64,000 nucleotides of DNA from Natrinema salaciae (GTDB lineage Archaea; Halobacteriota; Halobacteria; Halobacteriales; Natrialbaceae): assembly GCF_900110865.1 (NCBI RefSeq), contig NZ_FOFD01000002.1, positions 430,835 to 494,834 on the forward strand. Direction: 5' to 3'. Below are positions 37,173 through 46,508 of the stretch, piece after piece. The position numbers and the translations under genes are program-made. The notes under the pieces were generated by a model. It saw only the letters and a program-made list of their open reading frames with translations. It did not search any database and was not told the DNA's origin. Positions within the stretch are counted from its first letter, which is position 1. Each line of letters starts with the position of its first letter.

Positions 37173-38516
37173 TTACTCCTCTTCTTCGGGCGTATCGGCG
37201 GCATCGCTGTCGATGCGACGGCTCACGTCGACCTGGTAGTTCTCGAGGATGTCTCGGCCGAGCAGGACGGGGTAGTCCATGTGGCTGCGGTCCTCGACGC
37301 TCGCCGTCACGGTGTGCTGGTTGCCGCCGACGCCGACGACGACGTCGACCACGGGACGGCTCTTGGACTGTTTGCTGCTGCCCGACCGGATGCGGGTGAT
37401 GGACTTGATCGGACCGGCACCGATGTCCGCGGCGAGACTGGTGTCGATGCTCGTCCGGGTCGCACCCGTGTCCGACTTCGCGAGCACCGATTTCGAGCCG
37501 CTGGTCCCCGAGAGGACGACCTCCTCGGTGTACCCGATCACCGCCGACTCCGTGTCCTTCGCCACCGTCTCCGCGGGCTGAGCGCTCGGCCGCGAGTCGT
37601 CGAGGACGTTCGAGAGATCCCGAACGCGGTCGTCGTCGACCTCGCCGCCAGCGCGCTCGATCGCCAGCTTCGCGATGTACGGTGCCGGGCTCACCTGCGT
37701 GGCCTGATAGAGCCCCTTGAACCCCGCCGTCGGGTTGACCTCGAGGACGAACCAGCCCTCGTCGCCCTCGACGAGGTCGACGCCGGCGTAATCGAGGTCG
37801 ACCACGTCGGCCGCGCGCTGGGCCATCTTGCGGGCTTCGTCGGGGAGATCCCCGGTCGCGTCCTCGACGGACCCGCCGAGCGCGACGTTGGTCCGCCAGT
37901 CGTTGTCCGGCGCGTAGCGGTACATCGCGGCGACGACGTCGCCGCCGACGACGTAGACCCGGAGATCGCGGTGTCGAACGTCCTCCTGATCGACGAGTTC
38001 CTGCAGGAAGGCGTAGCGGTTGCCGACCTTCGCGTTGATCGGATCGTCGGGCCCGACTTTCCAGGTTCCGCCTCCGTGGGTCCCGATCGCGGTCTTGTAC
38101 ACCGCTTCCTCGCCGTATCGTTCCCGCGCGGCCCGCAATCGGTCGCCGCTGAGCGCGAGCGTGACGTCGGGCGTTCGGACGTCGTTCCCCGAGAGCGCGG
38201 CCGCCGTCGACAGCTTGTGGATCGCGGTCAACACCGCACTGGGTTCGTTGAGCGTCGGCACCAGCTGGGAGAACGTGTTTGCGAGCCCGAGCTCCTCGGC
38301 CGGCTGTTCGGTGTTCGACAGCAGCATTCGGTTCGCGATCACGTCGACGTCGGGCTCGAGAACGGGACTCCCGTCGCTGACGCTGATCGACGTGTTCTCG
38401 GCGCGAAGCCACTCGGTATCGTGTCCGAGATCCTCGACGGCGTTGAGAATCGCCTTGGTTTCCTTGCTCGTATGAAGACTCAATACCCCGACAGTCACGG
38501 GATCGGCACCGACCAT
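37173..38516 (-). CDS. RimK-type ATP-grasp ligase fused to RimB-like retropepsin domain
   Basis: 447 residues. Residues 1-~300 are an ATP-grasp ligase: AVYKTAIGTHGGGTWKVG (ATP-binding loop), DLRVYVVGGDVVAAMYR, and FVLEVNPTAGFKGLYQAT with metal-binding Glu/Asn. Residues ~330-430 are a pepsin/retropepsin-like domain with VLAKSDTGATRTSID (D-T-G-A) and YPVLLGRDIL, like the RimB/ATP-dependent zinc-protease family that is usually a separate neighbour of RimK. The ligase would add glutamate or related residues to a C-terminus, and the second domain would hydrolyse such bonds. Leaderless start at 38516 with a TATA at about 38540. Confidence 0.88.
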   Translation of the reverse strand: MVGADPVTVGVLSLHTSKETKAILNAVEDLGHDTEWLRAENTSISVSDGSPVLEPDVDVIANRMLLSNTEQPAEELGLANTFSQLVPTLNEPSAVLTAIHKLSTAAALSGNDVRTPDVTLALSGDRLRAARERYGEEAVYKTAIGTHGGGTWKVGPDDPINAKVGNRYAFLQELVDQEDVRHRDLRVYVVGGDVVAAMYRYAPDNDWRTNVALGGSVEDATGDLPDEARKMAQRAADVVDLDYAGVDLVEGDEGWFVLEVNPTAGFKGLYQATQVSPAPYIAKLAIERAGGEVDDDRVRDLSNVLDDSRPSAQPAETVAKDTESAVIGYTEEVVLSGTSGSKSVLAKSDTGATRTSIDTSLAADIGAGPIKSITRIRSGSSKQSKSRPVVDVVVGVGGNQHTVTASVEDRSHMDYPVLLGRDILENYQVDVSRRIDSDAADTPEEEE

Positions 38517-38605
38517 ACGGGCTAGACGCTGAGCCCTCGGATAAGTATTGGCAGTTCATTCAATTCGGGTTGGCGGCCTCACAGGAACCGCTCCGGGCGA
38601 GCGAC

Positions 38606-40075
38606 TCAGCCGATGACCGATCGCACCTGCCCCGGATCGACCAGCCCGCTCAGCACCACGAGCACGGCCCAGGTGATCGCCCCGACGGCGATCGCGCCGA
38701 CCAGCATGAGCAGACTCGAGACAAGCGGCGTGACCAGCAACACCGCCACCGCCATCACGCCCGTGATCCCGCAGATGAGTCCCGTCGTCCGGCCGAGCCG
38801 CGCGAGGTTCAGACCCAGTTCGCTGTGGACGACGTAGAGGTTCACCGCGACGTACACCGAGTGGGTCGCGACCGTCGCGATGGCGGCCCCGACGACCCCG
38901 ATCGTCGGGATCAGCAGGATGTTCAGCCCGAAGTTGGCGATGGCCGTCCCGCCTTTCGCGATGGCCCGTTCTCGAGCGCGGCCGAGGTAGTCGAGGCTGT
39001 CGCTGGTGAGGTTCGTGATCGCCTGCAACACGACGAAGCCGGCGAGGACCTGCAAGACGGGGACCGCGGCCGCGTAGTCGCTCCCGAATACCATCGTCAG
39101 GAACGGGCCGGCGACGATCGCGAGGCCGGCGGCGGCCGGAACGTAGAGCAACAGGATGTTCGTCAGTGACGTCTGGTAGATCCGTCTCGCCTCCTCGAGC
39201 TGGCCGGCGGCCTTCTGTTCGCCGAAGTTCGGCGAGATGGTAAACCCGAGCGACTCGGCGGGTGCGAGCACGAAGTCGGTAATCTGTTTCGAAAGCGTGT
39301 AGAACGCGACCGCTGCGGGGTTGAGGAAGAGCCCGACCAGCACGATGTCGATCTGCTTGTCGATGACGTTCGCGCTCTGGGTCGCCGTCAGCGGGACGCT
39401 GTACTCGAGCAGTCTGCGCGAGAGGCCGTCCTCGTACTCCTCCGCGGCCTCGTACCGCCTGAAGAAGCCGTAGTAGAGGATTCCGATCCCGATGGCTGCG
39501 GCGATCGCGTAGCCGACGATGTACCCGAAGAACGCGCCGAGCGCCCCCAGTCCGGCCAGGACGAACGCCACGGAGAAGAGCAGTCGCCCGGCCCCGCTGA
39601 CGGCCTGGACGATCGCGCTGTACCCGAGGTGGTTGAACCCCTGCAGCGCCACCTGGGAGAAGGTGCTCATGGAGAAGACGGCGAGGTAGAGGGCACCCGC
39701 CGCGAGAAACGGTACCGCGCCCGGCTCACCGAGCGCGAGTGCGATCCGCTCGTGAAAGACGACCAGCACGTACCCGACGAACGCGATCAGGACGATTTTG
39801 GCCGTGACCGTCGTCTTGAGGAGGTGGGGCACCTGTCCGGGATCAGTCTCGCGGTACTCGGAGATGTACCGCGCGACGGACCGCGACAGGCCGAGGTCCG
39901 CGAACAGCTGGACGATCGTCAACACCCCGATTGCCCAGTACAGCGCGCCGTACCCGTCGGGATCGAGCAGGTACCGCGCCAGAACGAACATTAACAGCGC
40001 GCTCGAGAGCATGTAAATCGCGCGCGCGACGAGCGTTGCCTTGAAGCCGTCGACGATGTGGTCCTCCCTGTTCAT
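38606..40075 (-). CDS. Polysaccharide/lipid-linked oligosaccharide flippase (MOP family)
   Basis: 489 residues from the ATG at 40075, with about 14 predicted helices. The DHIVDGFKATLVARAIYML start, YGALYWAIGVLTIV, and the central QIDIVLVGLFLNPAAVAFYT pattern are typical of Wzx/AglR-like MOP flippases, which move lipid-linked sugars across the membrane for surface polysaccharide or N-glycosylation. No glycosyltransferase genes flank it, so its carrier substrate is unclear. The longer frame to 40165 is unlikely because the family begins near residue 1 here. Confidence 0.88.
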   Translation of the reverse strand: MNREDHIVDGFKATLVARAIYMLSSALLMFVLARYLLDPDGYGALYWAIGVLTIVQLFADLGLSRSVARYISEYRETDPGQVPHLLKTTVTAKIVLIAFVGYVLVVFHERIALALGEPGAVPFLAAGALYLAVFSMSTFSQVALQGFNHLGYSAIVQAVSGAGRLLFSVAFVLAGLGALGAFFGYIVGYAIAAAIGIGILYYGFFRRYEAAEEYEDGLSRRLLEYSVPLTATQSANVIDKQIDIVLVGLFLNPAAVAFYTLSKQITDFVLAPAESLGFTISPNFGEQKAAGQLEEARRIYQTSLTNILLLYVPAAAGLAIVAGPFLTMVFGSDYAAAVPVLQVLAGFVVLQAITNLTSDSLDYLGRARERAIAKGGTAIANFGLNILLIPTIGVVGAAIATVATHSVYVAVNLYVVHSELGLNLARLGRTTGLICGITGVMAVAVLLVTPLVSSLLMLVGAIAVGAITWAVLVVLSGLVDPGQVRSVIG

Positions 40076-40418
40076 TCGATTAGCTGGGTGGCGTGAGACA
40101 CTCGTGACTGCCCGATGCGGAGCGGATAGCGACCAACGTGGTTGCCCCATCGAGGGAGCGACCAATTGTAATGCGGGGGCAACAGACGGAAGGGGGTCGC
40201 AACAGGACCGCCGATGGCGGGAAATGCGGCAGCCAGTCCCGACGAGGACGACGTTCGTCCGTGTCGACTAGAAGACGACCGGTAACGGCATGCAAACCCT
40301 CGAAATCTCACCGTAAACGGGTGGACGGAGGGCCAAATCGCGACGGATCACGCGCGACTCGATGCGAACCGCCGAGCCGACCCGAGAGCCGACGAGTCGA
40401 GAACCGGAGTCAAACCGC
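40076..40418. other. Gene-free stretch of 343 bp
   Basis: Contains the promoter of the flippase gene and the end of the GNAT gene. The open frames here are arginine-rich on both strands and I see no domain pattern. No repeat noted. Confidence 0.5.
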
Positions 40419-41171
40419 CTAGAGGTACGAGGCGTCCCACCGGGTCGCCTTCCGGCGGTTACCGCAGTTGTTACACTCGATCCGCCCCATCGCGTCCATC
40501 GCGTTGTCGATCGAATCACAGTTTCCGCAGAACCAAGCGTACCGATCGCGCCGATCCTCGCTCCGGTAGGCCGTGTAAAACGGCGCTCGCGTGCCGCGGG
40601 CGGCCTCGCCGTAACTCACGTAGATCGTCTCCCCGTCGACGGTGAGTTCGTCGATCGCCCCCCACTCGCCGTCGTCCTCGAGGTCACTCTCGACGTAGAT
40701 GTTCTCGGTGAACGTCTCGTCGCCGATCTCGACGTCGCGCTGGCCAGCCTGCTCGAACCCGTGCGCCCGGTAGAACTCGTTGCCTCCCTCGTTGTCCGCG
40801 AGCACGAAACACTGGATCGCGTCCGCGCCCGCCTGGAGTAACGCTTCGCGGGTACGGACCAGGAGCCGCACGCCTGTCGCGTCGCCGCGGTGATCAGGAT
40901 CGACGTGGAGCCAGAGGAGGCGGCCGGTGTTGGCCTGCTGGCCGACCAGTTCGCTCTGGGAGAACCCTGCGATCTCGCCGTCGCGCTCGACGACCAGGAA
41001 GCGCGTCCGATCGTCCGCGAGCTCGTCGGCGAACGACTCGCCGTACCACTGCTCGATCGCCTCGTCGATGGTCTCCTCGTCGAGGAACGACGTGTAGGAG
41101 GAGTTCAACGAGTCGTGTGCGATCGATCGAATCGCGTCGGCGTCCGAGTCGGTTGCCTCTCGAATTTCCAT
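40419..41171 (-). CDS. GNAT acetyltransferase with C-terminal zinc ribbon
   Basis: 250 residues from the ATG at 41171. Residues 1-~155 are a GNAT domain: EIREATDSDADAIRSIAHDS, LLWLHVDPDHRGDATGVRLL (acetyl-CoA loop) and FYRAHGFEQAGQRDVEIGDE. After a beta-rich linker (~160-205) the C-terminus has CGNCDSIDNAMDAMGRIECNNCG, two Cys-x2-Cys pairs forming a probable zinc ribbon. Acetyl-CoA-dependent acylation is expected, with the ribbon perhaps binding a protein or nucleic-acid target. It is divergent from the M14-family gene. Confidence 0.85.
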   Translation of the reverse strand: MEIREATDSDADAIRSIAHDSLNSSYTSFLDEETIDEAIEQWYGESFADELADDRTRFLVVERDGEIAGFSQSELVGQQANTGRLLWLHVDPDHRGDATGVRLLVRTREALLQAGADAIQCFVLADNEGGNEFYRAHGFEQAGQRDVEIGDETFTENIYVESDLEDDGEWGAIDELTVDGETIYVSYGEAARGTRAPFYTAYRSEDRRDRYAWFCGNCDSIDNAMDAMGRIECNNCGNRRKATRWDASYL

Positions 41172-41398
41172 AGGGTGGTATACCGCAGCCAGATACAAAA
41201 CGTATGCCCACAGTCCCATATTCTGCTACCCGTTGTTCGAGGGAAACCGCTTTTCTCCGGGAAAAGTGGCACGGAACGGGTCACCCCCTCGAGCCCGCGG
41301 ACGGGAGAACGGATGTATCGGAGACGCTGACGGACGGAGACTCCCGTCGGAGGCGGTGAAGGGAGAAGATTCACGGTGATGCCGCCGGAGGATTCGAT

Positions 41399-42490
41399 AT
41401 GAGCGACGACGCGACGACGACGAGCGAACCGCCCGACGGGGCCGATGCGACCGCCGAGGCGTTTACCTATAACGGCGGCCGGGTCGATCCCGGCGAGTCG
41501 GCGAACATTCGGTACGGGATCAGCGAAACGTACCTCGGCGACCCCGTCAGGATTCCAGTGACGGTGATCAACGGCGAACAGCCGGGGCCGACGGTCTTCC
41601 TCTCGGCGGCCGCACACGGCGACGAACTCAACGGGATCGAGGTCGTTCGGGAGGTTGCCCACGACTGGGATCACTCCGTCCTCCACGGAACGCTGGTCTG
41701 TCTGCCCGTGATGAACGTCCCCGGGTTTCTCGCCCAGGAGCGGTACCTGCCGATCTACGACCGTGACCTGAACCGGTCGTTTCCCGGCCGCGAGGGATCG
41801 ACCAGCGCCAGGCGGATGGCTCACCGGATATACACGAACTTCATCGAACCCTGTGATCTCGGGCTCGACTTTCACACGTCGACGCGCGGGCGAACGAACA
41901 TGCTCCACGTCCGCGCGAACATGGAGCGGCCGAACGTGGCCCGACTCGCCAACGCGTTCAGTTCCAACGTCATCATCGCGGGCGAGGGTCCCTCGGGGAC
42001 GCTCCGCCGGGAAGCGACCGAGGATGGGATTCCCACGATCACCATCGAAATGGGCGAAGCCCACAGGTTCCAGCGACGGTTGATCGATCGCGCACTCACC
42101 GGAGTCGCGAGCGTCCTCGCCGAGTACGGCTGCCACCGGGAGTCGTCGGTCCACTGGCCCGGCTGGCGGACGATCATCGACGACGACAACGAGAAGACCT
42201 GGCTCCGCGCGGACGCCGGCGGCATCGTCGACATGAAACGCGGCCGCGGCGCACTCGTCGAGGAGGGCGAGGTCATCTGTACGATCACGAACCCGTTCAA
42301 GGAAGAGGAGGACATCGTCACCGTCGAAGCACCCTTTACCGGACTCATCGTCGGCGTCCTCGAGAACCCCGTCGTCTACCCGGGGAACCCGCTTTGTCAC
42401 CTCGTCGGCCTCTCACCGGACACGCTCACGGCGCTGGAGCGCGAGCGGACGACGGAGAGTTCGCGGTCCGAACTTCGGCAGAACGACTGA
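41399..42490 (+). CDS. Succinylglutamate desuccinylase/aspartoacylase family (M14) protein
   Basis: 363 residues. Zinc ligands of the AstE/ASPA family: AAAHGDELNGIEV (His and Glu), and LGLDFHTSTRG (His). RDLNRSFPGREGST is the substrate-binding arginine region, and ITIEMGEAHRF supplies the catalytic Glu. The enzyme cleaves N-acyl-amino acids or similar amides. Proteins of this family are often found near RimK-type ligases, and one is encoded 3 kb away (37173-38516), so a joint role in glutamyl or acyl modification is possible. C-terminal ~90 residues form the usual beta domain. Confidence 0.88.
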   Translation: MSDDATTTSEPPDGADATAEAFTYNGGRVDPGESANIRYGISETYLGDPVRIPVTVINGEQPGPTVFLSAAAHGDELNGIEVVREVAHDWDHSVLHGTLVCLPVMNVPGFLAQERYLPIYDRDLNRSFPGREGSTSARRMAHRIYTNFIEPCDLGLDFHTSTRGRTNMLHVRANMERPNVARLANAFSSNVIIAGEGPSGTLRREATEDGIPTITIEMGEAHRFQRRLIDRALTGVASVLAEYGCHRESSVHWPGWRTIIDDDNEKTWLRADAGGIVDMKRGRGALVEEGEVICTITNPFKEEEDIVTVEAPFTGLIVGVLENPVVYPGNPLCHLVGLSPDTLTALERERTTESSRSELRQND

Positions 42491-42653
42491 CGGGATTCGG
42501 GACGCGAATCACGGGTCGATGACCACCGAACCGATTCGGTAGTCCGCCGATAACACCGTTCTACCACCAGAATTGCTGATATGTACTGGAGTACGAAGCG
42601 GAGAGATAAAAGTAACTTCTATACCCCCACGGTCAAACGGTCCACATGAGCGC

Positions 42654-43085
42654 ATGAGTCAGTCTTACAATCGCGGTCTCGTCGAGGACTTCGGTCGGTG
42701 GAAGGAGTTCTCGGCCGGCATGTGGGCGTGGATCTTCCACAAGTTCACCGGGTGGATGCTGATCGGCTACCTGTTTACCCACATCGCCGTGCTGAGTACC
42801 TCTATCGGCGGTGCACAGGGCGATACGACGATGGTCGACGGAGAGGCAGTCAACGTCTACACGGCGACGCTGCAGGGGCTCGAGGGCCTGTTCCTCGTTC
42901 GCCTGCTCGAGGTCGGCCTGCTCGCGGTGGCCGTCTTCCACATTCTGAACGGTCTCCGCCTGCTGATGGTCGATCTGGGCGTCGGCCTCGAGGCACAGGA
43001 CAAGAGTTTCTACGCCTCGCTGATCCTGACGGGCGCGATCACCGTCGCCAGCGTCCCGACCTTCCTGACGGGGGTGGGGATCTGA
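42654..43085 (+). CDS. sdhC: Succinate dehydrogenase cytochrome b subunit SdhC
   Basis: 143 residues from the ATG at 42654. Three membrane helices; the haem/quinone region includes [22 protein letters not shown] with candidate haem His ligands and [15 protein letters not shown] in the last third. First gene of the sdhCDBA operon. Its stop overlaps the sdhD start (TGATG). TATA-like TTCTATAC (42617-42624) lies about 30 nt upstream. Confidence 0.93.
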   Translation: MSQSYNRGLVEDFGRWKEFSAGMWAWIFHKFTGWMLIGYLFTHIAVLSTSIGGAQGDTTMVDGEAVNVYTATLQGLEGLFLVRLLEVGLLAVAVFHILNGLRLLMVDLGVGLEAQDKSFYASLILTGAITVASVPTFLTGVGI

Positions 43086-43450
43086 TGGCGGAGCGATACT
43101 CCTCGTTTACCCCCGGCGGTACCGGCTGGTTCCTCCAGCGAATCACGGCAGCGTTTCTGGTCGTCGTTCTTGCCTTCCACTTCTTCCTCCTGCACTTCTA
43201 CAACCACGCGTACGAGGTAACCTTCATGGGCACTCAAGCCCGAATGGAGAACATCGGGTACTTCCTCACGATGGTCCTGTTCCTGATCACGGCCACGTTC
43301 CACGGCGTCAACGGCGTCTACAACGCGCTGGTCAATCAGGGCCTCGAGGGAACCCAGAAGAAGGCCGTCCTGGCGGTGCTGGTCATCGCCGGCCTCGCAC
43401 TCATCGCACAGGGCACCTACGTCGCACTCGCGATGCGGGGGATGATCTAA
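43085..43450 (+). CDS. sdhD: Succinate dehydrogenase membrane subunit SdhD
   Basis: 121 residues. Three membrane helices with conserved histidines FHFFLLHFYNHAYE, and the ATFHGVNGVYNALV segment in the second helix that lines the quinone site in haloarchaeal SdhD. It anchors the SdhAB catalytic domain at the membrane with SdhC. Coupled upstream by TGATG and followed one base later by sdhB. Confidence 0.93.
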   Translation: MAERYSSFTPGGTGWFLQRITAAFLVVVLAFHFFLLHFYNHAYEVTFMGTQARMENIGYFLTMVLFLITATFHGVNGVYNALVNQGLEGTQKKAVLAVLVIAGLALIAQGTYVALAMRGMI

Positions 43451-43451
43451 T

Positions 43452-44330
43452 ATGAGTACGCAACAAGCCGAACCCGAGACGCAGGAAGCACCGGAAGATC
43501 CGGAGATGAAGGGCGCGGAGTCGCCACAGGAGCGGCGACTCAAGGAGAAAGACGACGGGATGGTCGACGAACGCTCCGAGAAGAAGGCCGAACTCGAGGG
43601 GGAGACGGTCCACATCAAGGTGTTCCGCTACGACCCCGAAGTCGAGGGGAAGCAGGAACCCCGCTTCGACGACTTCCACGTCCCCTTCAAGAAGGGGATG
43701 ACCGTCCTCGACGCGGTCATGTACGCCCGCGACGAGTACGATTCGTCGCTGACGTTCCGTCACTCCTGTCGGCAGGCCGTCTGCGGTTCCGACGCGTTCT
43801 TCGTCAACGGACGACAGCGACTCGGCTGCAAGACCCAGATTTCGGAGCTCCAGCAGCCGGTCCGCATCGAGCCCCTGCCCCACCAGGAAGTCGTCAAGGA
43901 CCTGGTCGTCGACATGGACCACTTCTACGACCAGATGCACACGGTCGAACCCTACTTCCAGGACGAGGACACGCCCGACGTGAGCGACCTGGAGGAGCAG
44001 CGCCAGAGCCCCGAGAACCGCGAGAAGATCAAGATGTCCTCGCGGTGTATCTGGTGTGGCGCGTGTATGTCCTCGTGTAACATCGCGGCCGGCGACAACG
44101 AGTATCTGGGCCCCGCGGCGATCAACAAGGCCTACAAGTTCGCGATGGACGACCGCGAGGACGAGCAGATCAAAGAGCACCGACTCCGCATTCTCGAGCA
44201 GGAACACGGCGTCTGGCGGTGTCAGACCCAGTTCTCCTGTACCGAGGTGTGCCCGAAAGACATTCCGCTCACCGAGCACATTCAGGAGCTCAAGCGGGAA
44301 GCAGTCAAGAAGAACCTGAAATTCTGGTAA
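43452..44330 (+). CDS. sdhB: Succinate dehydrogenase iron-sulfur subunit SdhB
   Basis: 292 residues. The 2Fe-2S site is CRQAVCGSDAFFVNGRQRLG plus Cys; the third ligand is Asp rather than Cys, as in E. coli SdhB. The second half has CIWCGACMSSC and CTEVCP clusters for 4Fe-4S and 3Fe-4S centres. An extra acidic N-terminal ~45 residues is haloarchaeal. It transfers electrons from SdhA FAD to the quinone site in SdhCD. Starts two bases after the sdhD stop. Confidence 0.95.
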   Translation: MSTQQAEPETQEAPEDPEMKGAESPQERRLKEKDDGMVDERSEKKAELEGETVHIKVFRYDPEVEGKQEPRFDDFHVPFKKGMTVLDAVMYARDEYDSSLTFRHSCRQAVCGSDAFFVNGRQRLGCKTQISELQQPVRIEPLPHQEVVKDLVVDMDHFYDQMHTVEPYFQDEDTPDVSDLEEQRQSPENREKIKMSSRCIWCGACMSSCNIAAGDNEYLGPAAINKAYKFAMDDREDEQIKEHRLRILEQEHGVWRCQTQFSCTEVCPKDIPLTEHIQELKREAVKKNLKFW

Positions 44331-44333
44331 TCC

Positions 44334-46172
44334 ATGTACGAACACGACGTTATCGTGGTCGGCGCCGGCGGCGCCGGCCTCCGGGCCGCGATCGCAGCGC
44401 ACGAAGCAGGAGCGGACGTGGCGATCGTCTCGAAGCTCCACCCCGTCCGCAGCCACACTGGCGCGGCGGAAGGCGGCATCAACGCCGCCCTCCAGGAGGG
44501 TGACGACTGGGAACTCCACGCCTACGACACGATGAAGGGGTCGGACTACCTCGGCGACGCGCCGGCGGTCGAGACCCTCGCCAAGAACGCCCCCGATGAG
44601 ACGATCACCCTGGAACACTGGGGGATGCCGTTCTCCCGCGAGGAGGACGGGCGGGTCTCCCAGCGGCCGTTCGGCGGGCTCTCGTACCCGCGGACCACCT
44701 ACGCCGGTGCGGAGACGGGCCACCACCTGCTGCACACGATGTACGAGCAGGTCGTCAAGCGCGGTATCCAGGTCTACGACGAGTGGTACGTGATGAACCT
44801 CGCGACCACCGACGAGCCCGATCCGAACGATCGGGAGTGTCACGGCGTCGTCGCCTACGACGTCCAGTCCGGCAAGATCGAGGGCTTCAAGGCCAACGGC
44901 GGTGTCGTCCTCGCGACCGGCGGCCCCGGCCAGGCCTTCGATCACACCACGAACGCCGTCTCCTGTACCGGCGACGGCCACGCGATGGCCTACCGTGCCG
45001 GCGCGCCGCTCGAGGACATGGAGTTCATCCAGTTCCACCCCACCTCGCTGCCGTCGACGGGCGTTCTCATCTCCGAGGGGGTCCGCGGCGAAGGCGGCAT
45101 CCTCTACAACAGCGAGGGCGAGCGGTTCATGTTCGAGCACGGCTACGCGAACAACTCCGGCGAACTCGCCTCGCGGGACGTCGTCGCCCGCGCCGAACTC
45201 ACCGAAGTCAACGAGGGACGGGGCGTCGAGGACGAGTACGTCCACCTCGACATGCGCCATCTCGGCGAGGAGCGCATCATGGACCGCCTCGAGAACATCC
45301 TCCACCTCGCGGAGGACTTCGAGGGCGTCGACGGGCTCGTCGAGCCGATGCCGGTCAAGCCCGGGCAGCACTACGCGATGGGCGGGATCGAGGTCGACGA
45401 GAACGGACAGACCTGCGTCAACGGCCTCTACGCCGCCGGCGAGTGCGCCTGCGTCTCCGTCCACGGCGGCAACCGCCTCGGCGGAAACGCCCTGCCTGAA
45501 CTGATCGTCTTCGGGAAGCGCGCCGGACGCCACGCCGCCGGGGACGACCTCGGCGAGCCCGAGATCCGGACCGGCTACGGCGACGACGTCGAGGACGAGA
45601 CCGAGACCGAACTCCCGGTTGCGCCGGGGGTGGCGGGACTCGACACCACCGGCGGCGTCGCCGCCGACGGTGGGGTTACCGCCGACGCAGAGGGAATCCT
45701 CGAGCGAACCGTCGAAACCGCACGCCAGCGCGTCGACCGCCTGATGGACAAAGACGACGGCGTCCAGCACGCCGAGATCCGCGCGAAGCTCCAGCAGGCG
45801 ATGACCGACTACGTCAACGTCTTCCGGACCGGGGAGGGCGTCAGGAAGTCCCTCGAGATCATCCGCGAGTGCCGCCAAGAGTACCAGGACGTCTACGTCG
45901 ACGACCCGTCGCGGACGTTCAACACCGATCTCCAGCAGACGATCGAGACGCGGAACCTGATCGACGTCGCCGAGACGATCGCGCTGGGCGCGCTCGTGCG
46001 AAACGAGTTCCGCGGTGCCCACTGGCGACAGGAGAATCAGATCCGCGACGACGAGAACTGGCTCAAGCACACGCTCATCTCGTGGGACGACGGCGAACCG
46101 TCGATCTTCTACCGGCCGGTCATCCTCGAGGGCGAGAACAAGACCTACGAGCCCAAAGAGCGCAGTTACTGA
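44334..46172 (+). CDS. sdhA: Succinate dehydrogenase flavoprotein subunit SdhA
   Basis: 612 residues. FAD-binding VIVVGAGGAGLRAAIAAHEA, flavinylation histidine in RSHTGAAEGGINAAL, FIQFHPTSLPSTGVLISEGV, and VSVHGGNRLGGNALPELIVF give a complete catalytic flavoprotein. It oxidises succinate to fumarate. The gene closes the sdhCDBA operon, three bases after sdhB. Confidence 0.96.
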   Translation: MYEHDVIVVGAGGAGLRAAIAAHEAGADVAIVSKLHPVRSHTGAAEGGINAALQEGDDWELHAYDTMKGSDYLGDAPAVETLAKNAPDETITLEHWGMPFSREEDGRVSQRPFGGLSYPRTTYAGAETGHHLLHTMYEQVVKRGIQVYDEWYVMNLATTDEPDPNDRECHGVVAYDVQSGKIEGFKANGGVVLATGGPGQAFDHTTNAVSCTGDGHAMAYRAGAPLEDMEFIQFHPTSLPSTGVLISEGVRGEGGILYNSEGERFMFEHGYANNSGELASRDVVARAELTEVNEGRGVEDEYVHLDMRHLGEERIMDRLENILHLAEDFEGVDGLVEPMPVKPGQHYAMGGIEVDENGQTCVNGLYAAGECACVSVHGGNRLGGNALPELIVFGKRAGRHAAGDDLGEPEIRTGYGDDVEDETETELPVAPGVAGLDTTGGVAADGGVTADAEGILERTVETARQRVDRLMDKDDGVQHAEIRAKLQQAMTDYVNVFRTGEGVRKSLEIIRECRQEYQDVYVDDPSRTFNTDLQQTIETRNLIDVAETIALGALVRNEFRGAHWRQENQIRDDENWLKHTLISWDDGEPSIFYRPVILEGENKTYEPKERSY

Positions 46173-46229
46173 CCGTCGTTCGCGACGGGTTTCGGCCGGC
46201 GTCCGCTTCCGTACACCGGTCCGGGAGGA

Positions 46230-46237
46230 TTTATTTA
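46230..46237 (+). promoter_or_regulatory. TATA element of the 72-residue membrane protein
   Basis: TTTATTTA-like sequence about 22-29 nt before the ATG at 46259; leaderless arrangement. Confidence 0.45.
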
Positions 46238-46258
46238 CCGCCCCTTCGAGAACTATCT

Positions 46259-46477
46259 ATGGACGAGACTCGGATCGAGACTCGGCTGAACGTCATTATC
46301 GCGCTTCTCCTCCTTATTCTCGGGTATCTCGTACTCGGTCCTACTCTCCGCGGTCTGTTGTTCGGGTCCGTTTCGGCCATCCTGACGCCGTTTGCCGTCG
46401 CAGTGCTCGGTCCCGTAACCGTCCTGCTAGCGGTGTGGGGGCTCGCGAAGCTCTCGTTGGCGCTCGAGTCGGCCTGA
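46259..46477 (+). CDS. Small two-helix membrane protein
   Basis: 72 residues starting at the ATG at 46259, just after its TATA element. DETRIETRLNVIIALLLLILGYLVLG is followed by a second hydrophobic helix (about 43-67). No family recognised. It follows sdhA on the same strand but has its own promoter, so it is probably independent. It converges on the XapX-domain gene. Confidence 0.6.
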   Translation: MDETRIETRLNVIIALLLLILGYLVLGPTLRGLLFGSVSAILTPFAVAVLGPVTVLLAVWGLAKLSLALESA

Positions 46478-46508
46478 AAACTGACTGGCGGAGATCGTAT
46501 CCGTCCTT

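Noticed and set aside
43401-46070. 889-residue minus-strand frame over sdhB and sdhA
   Set aside because: Antisense of two certain genes.
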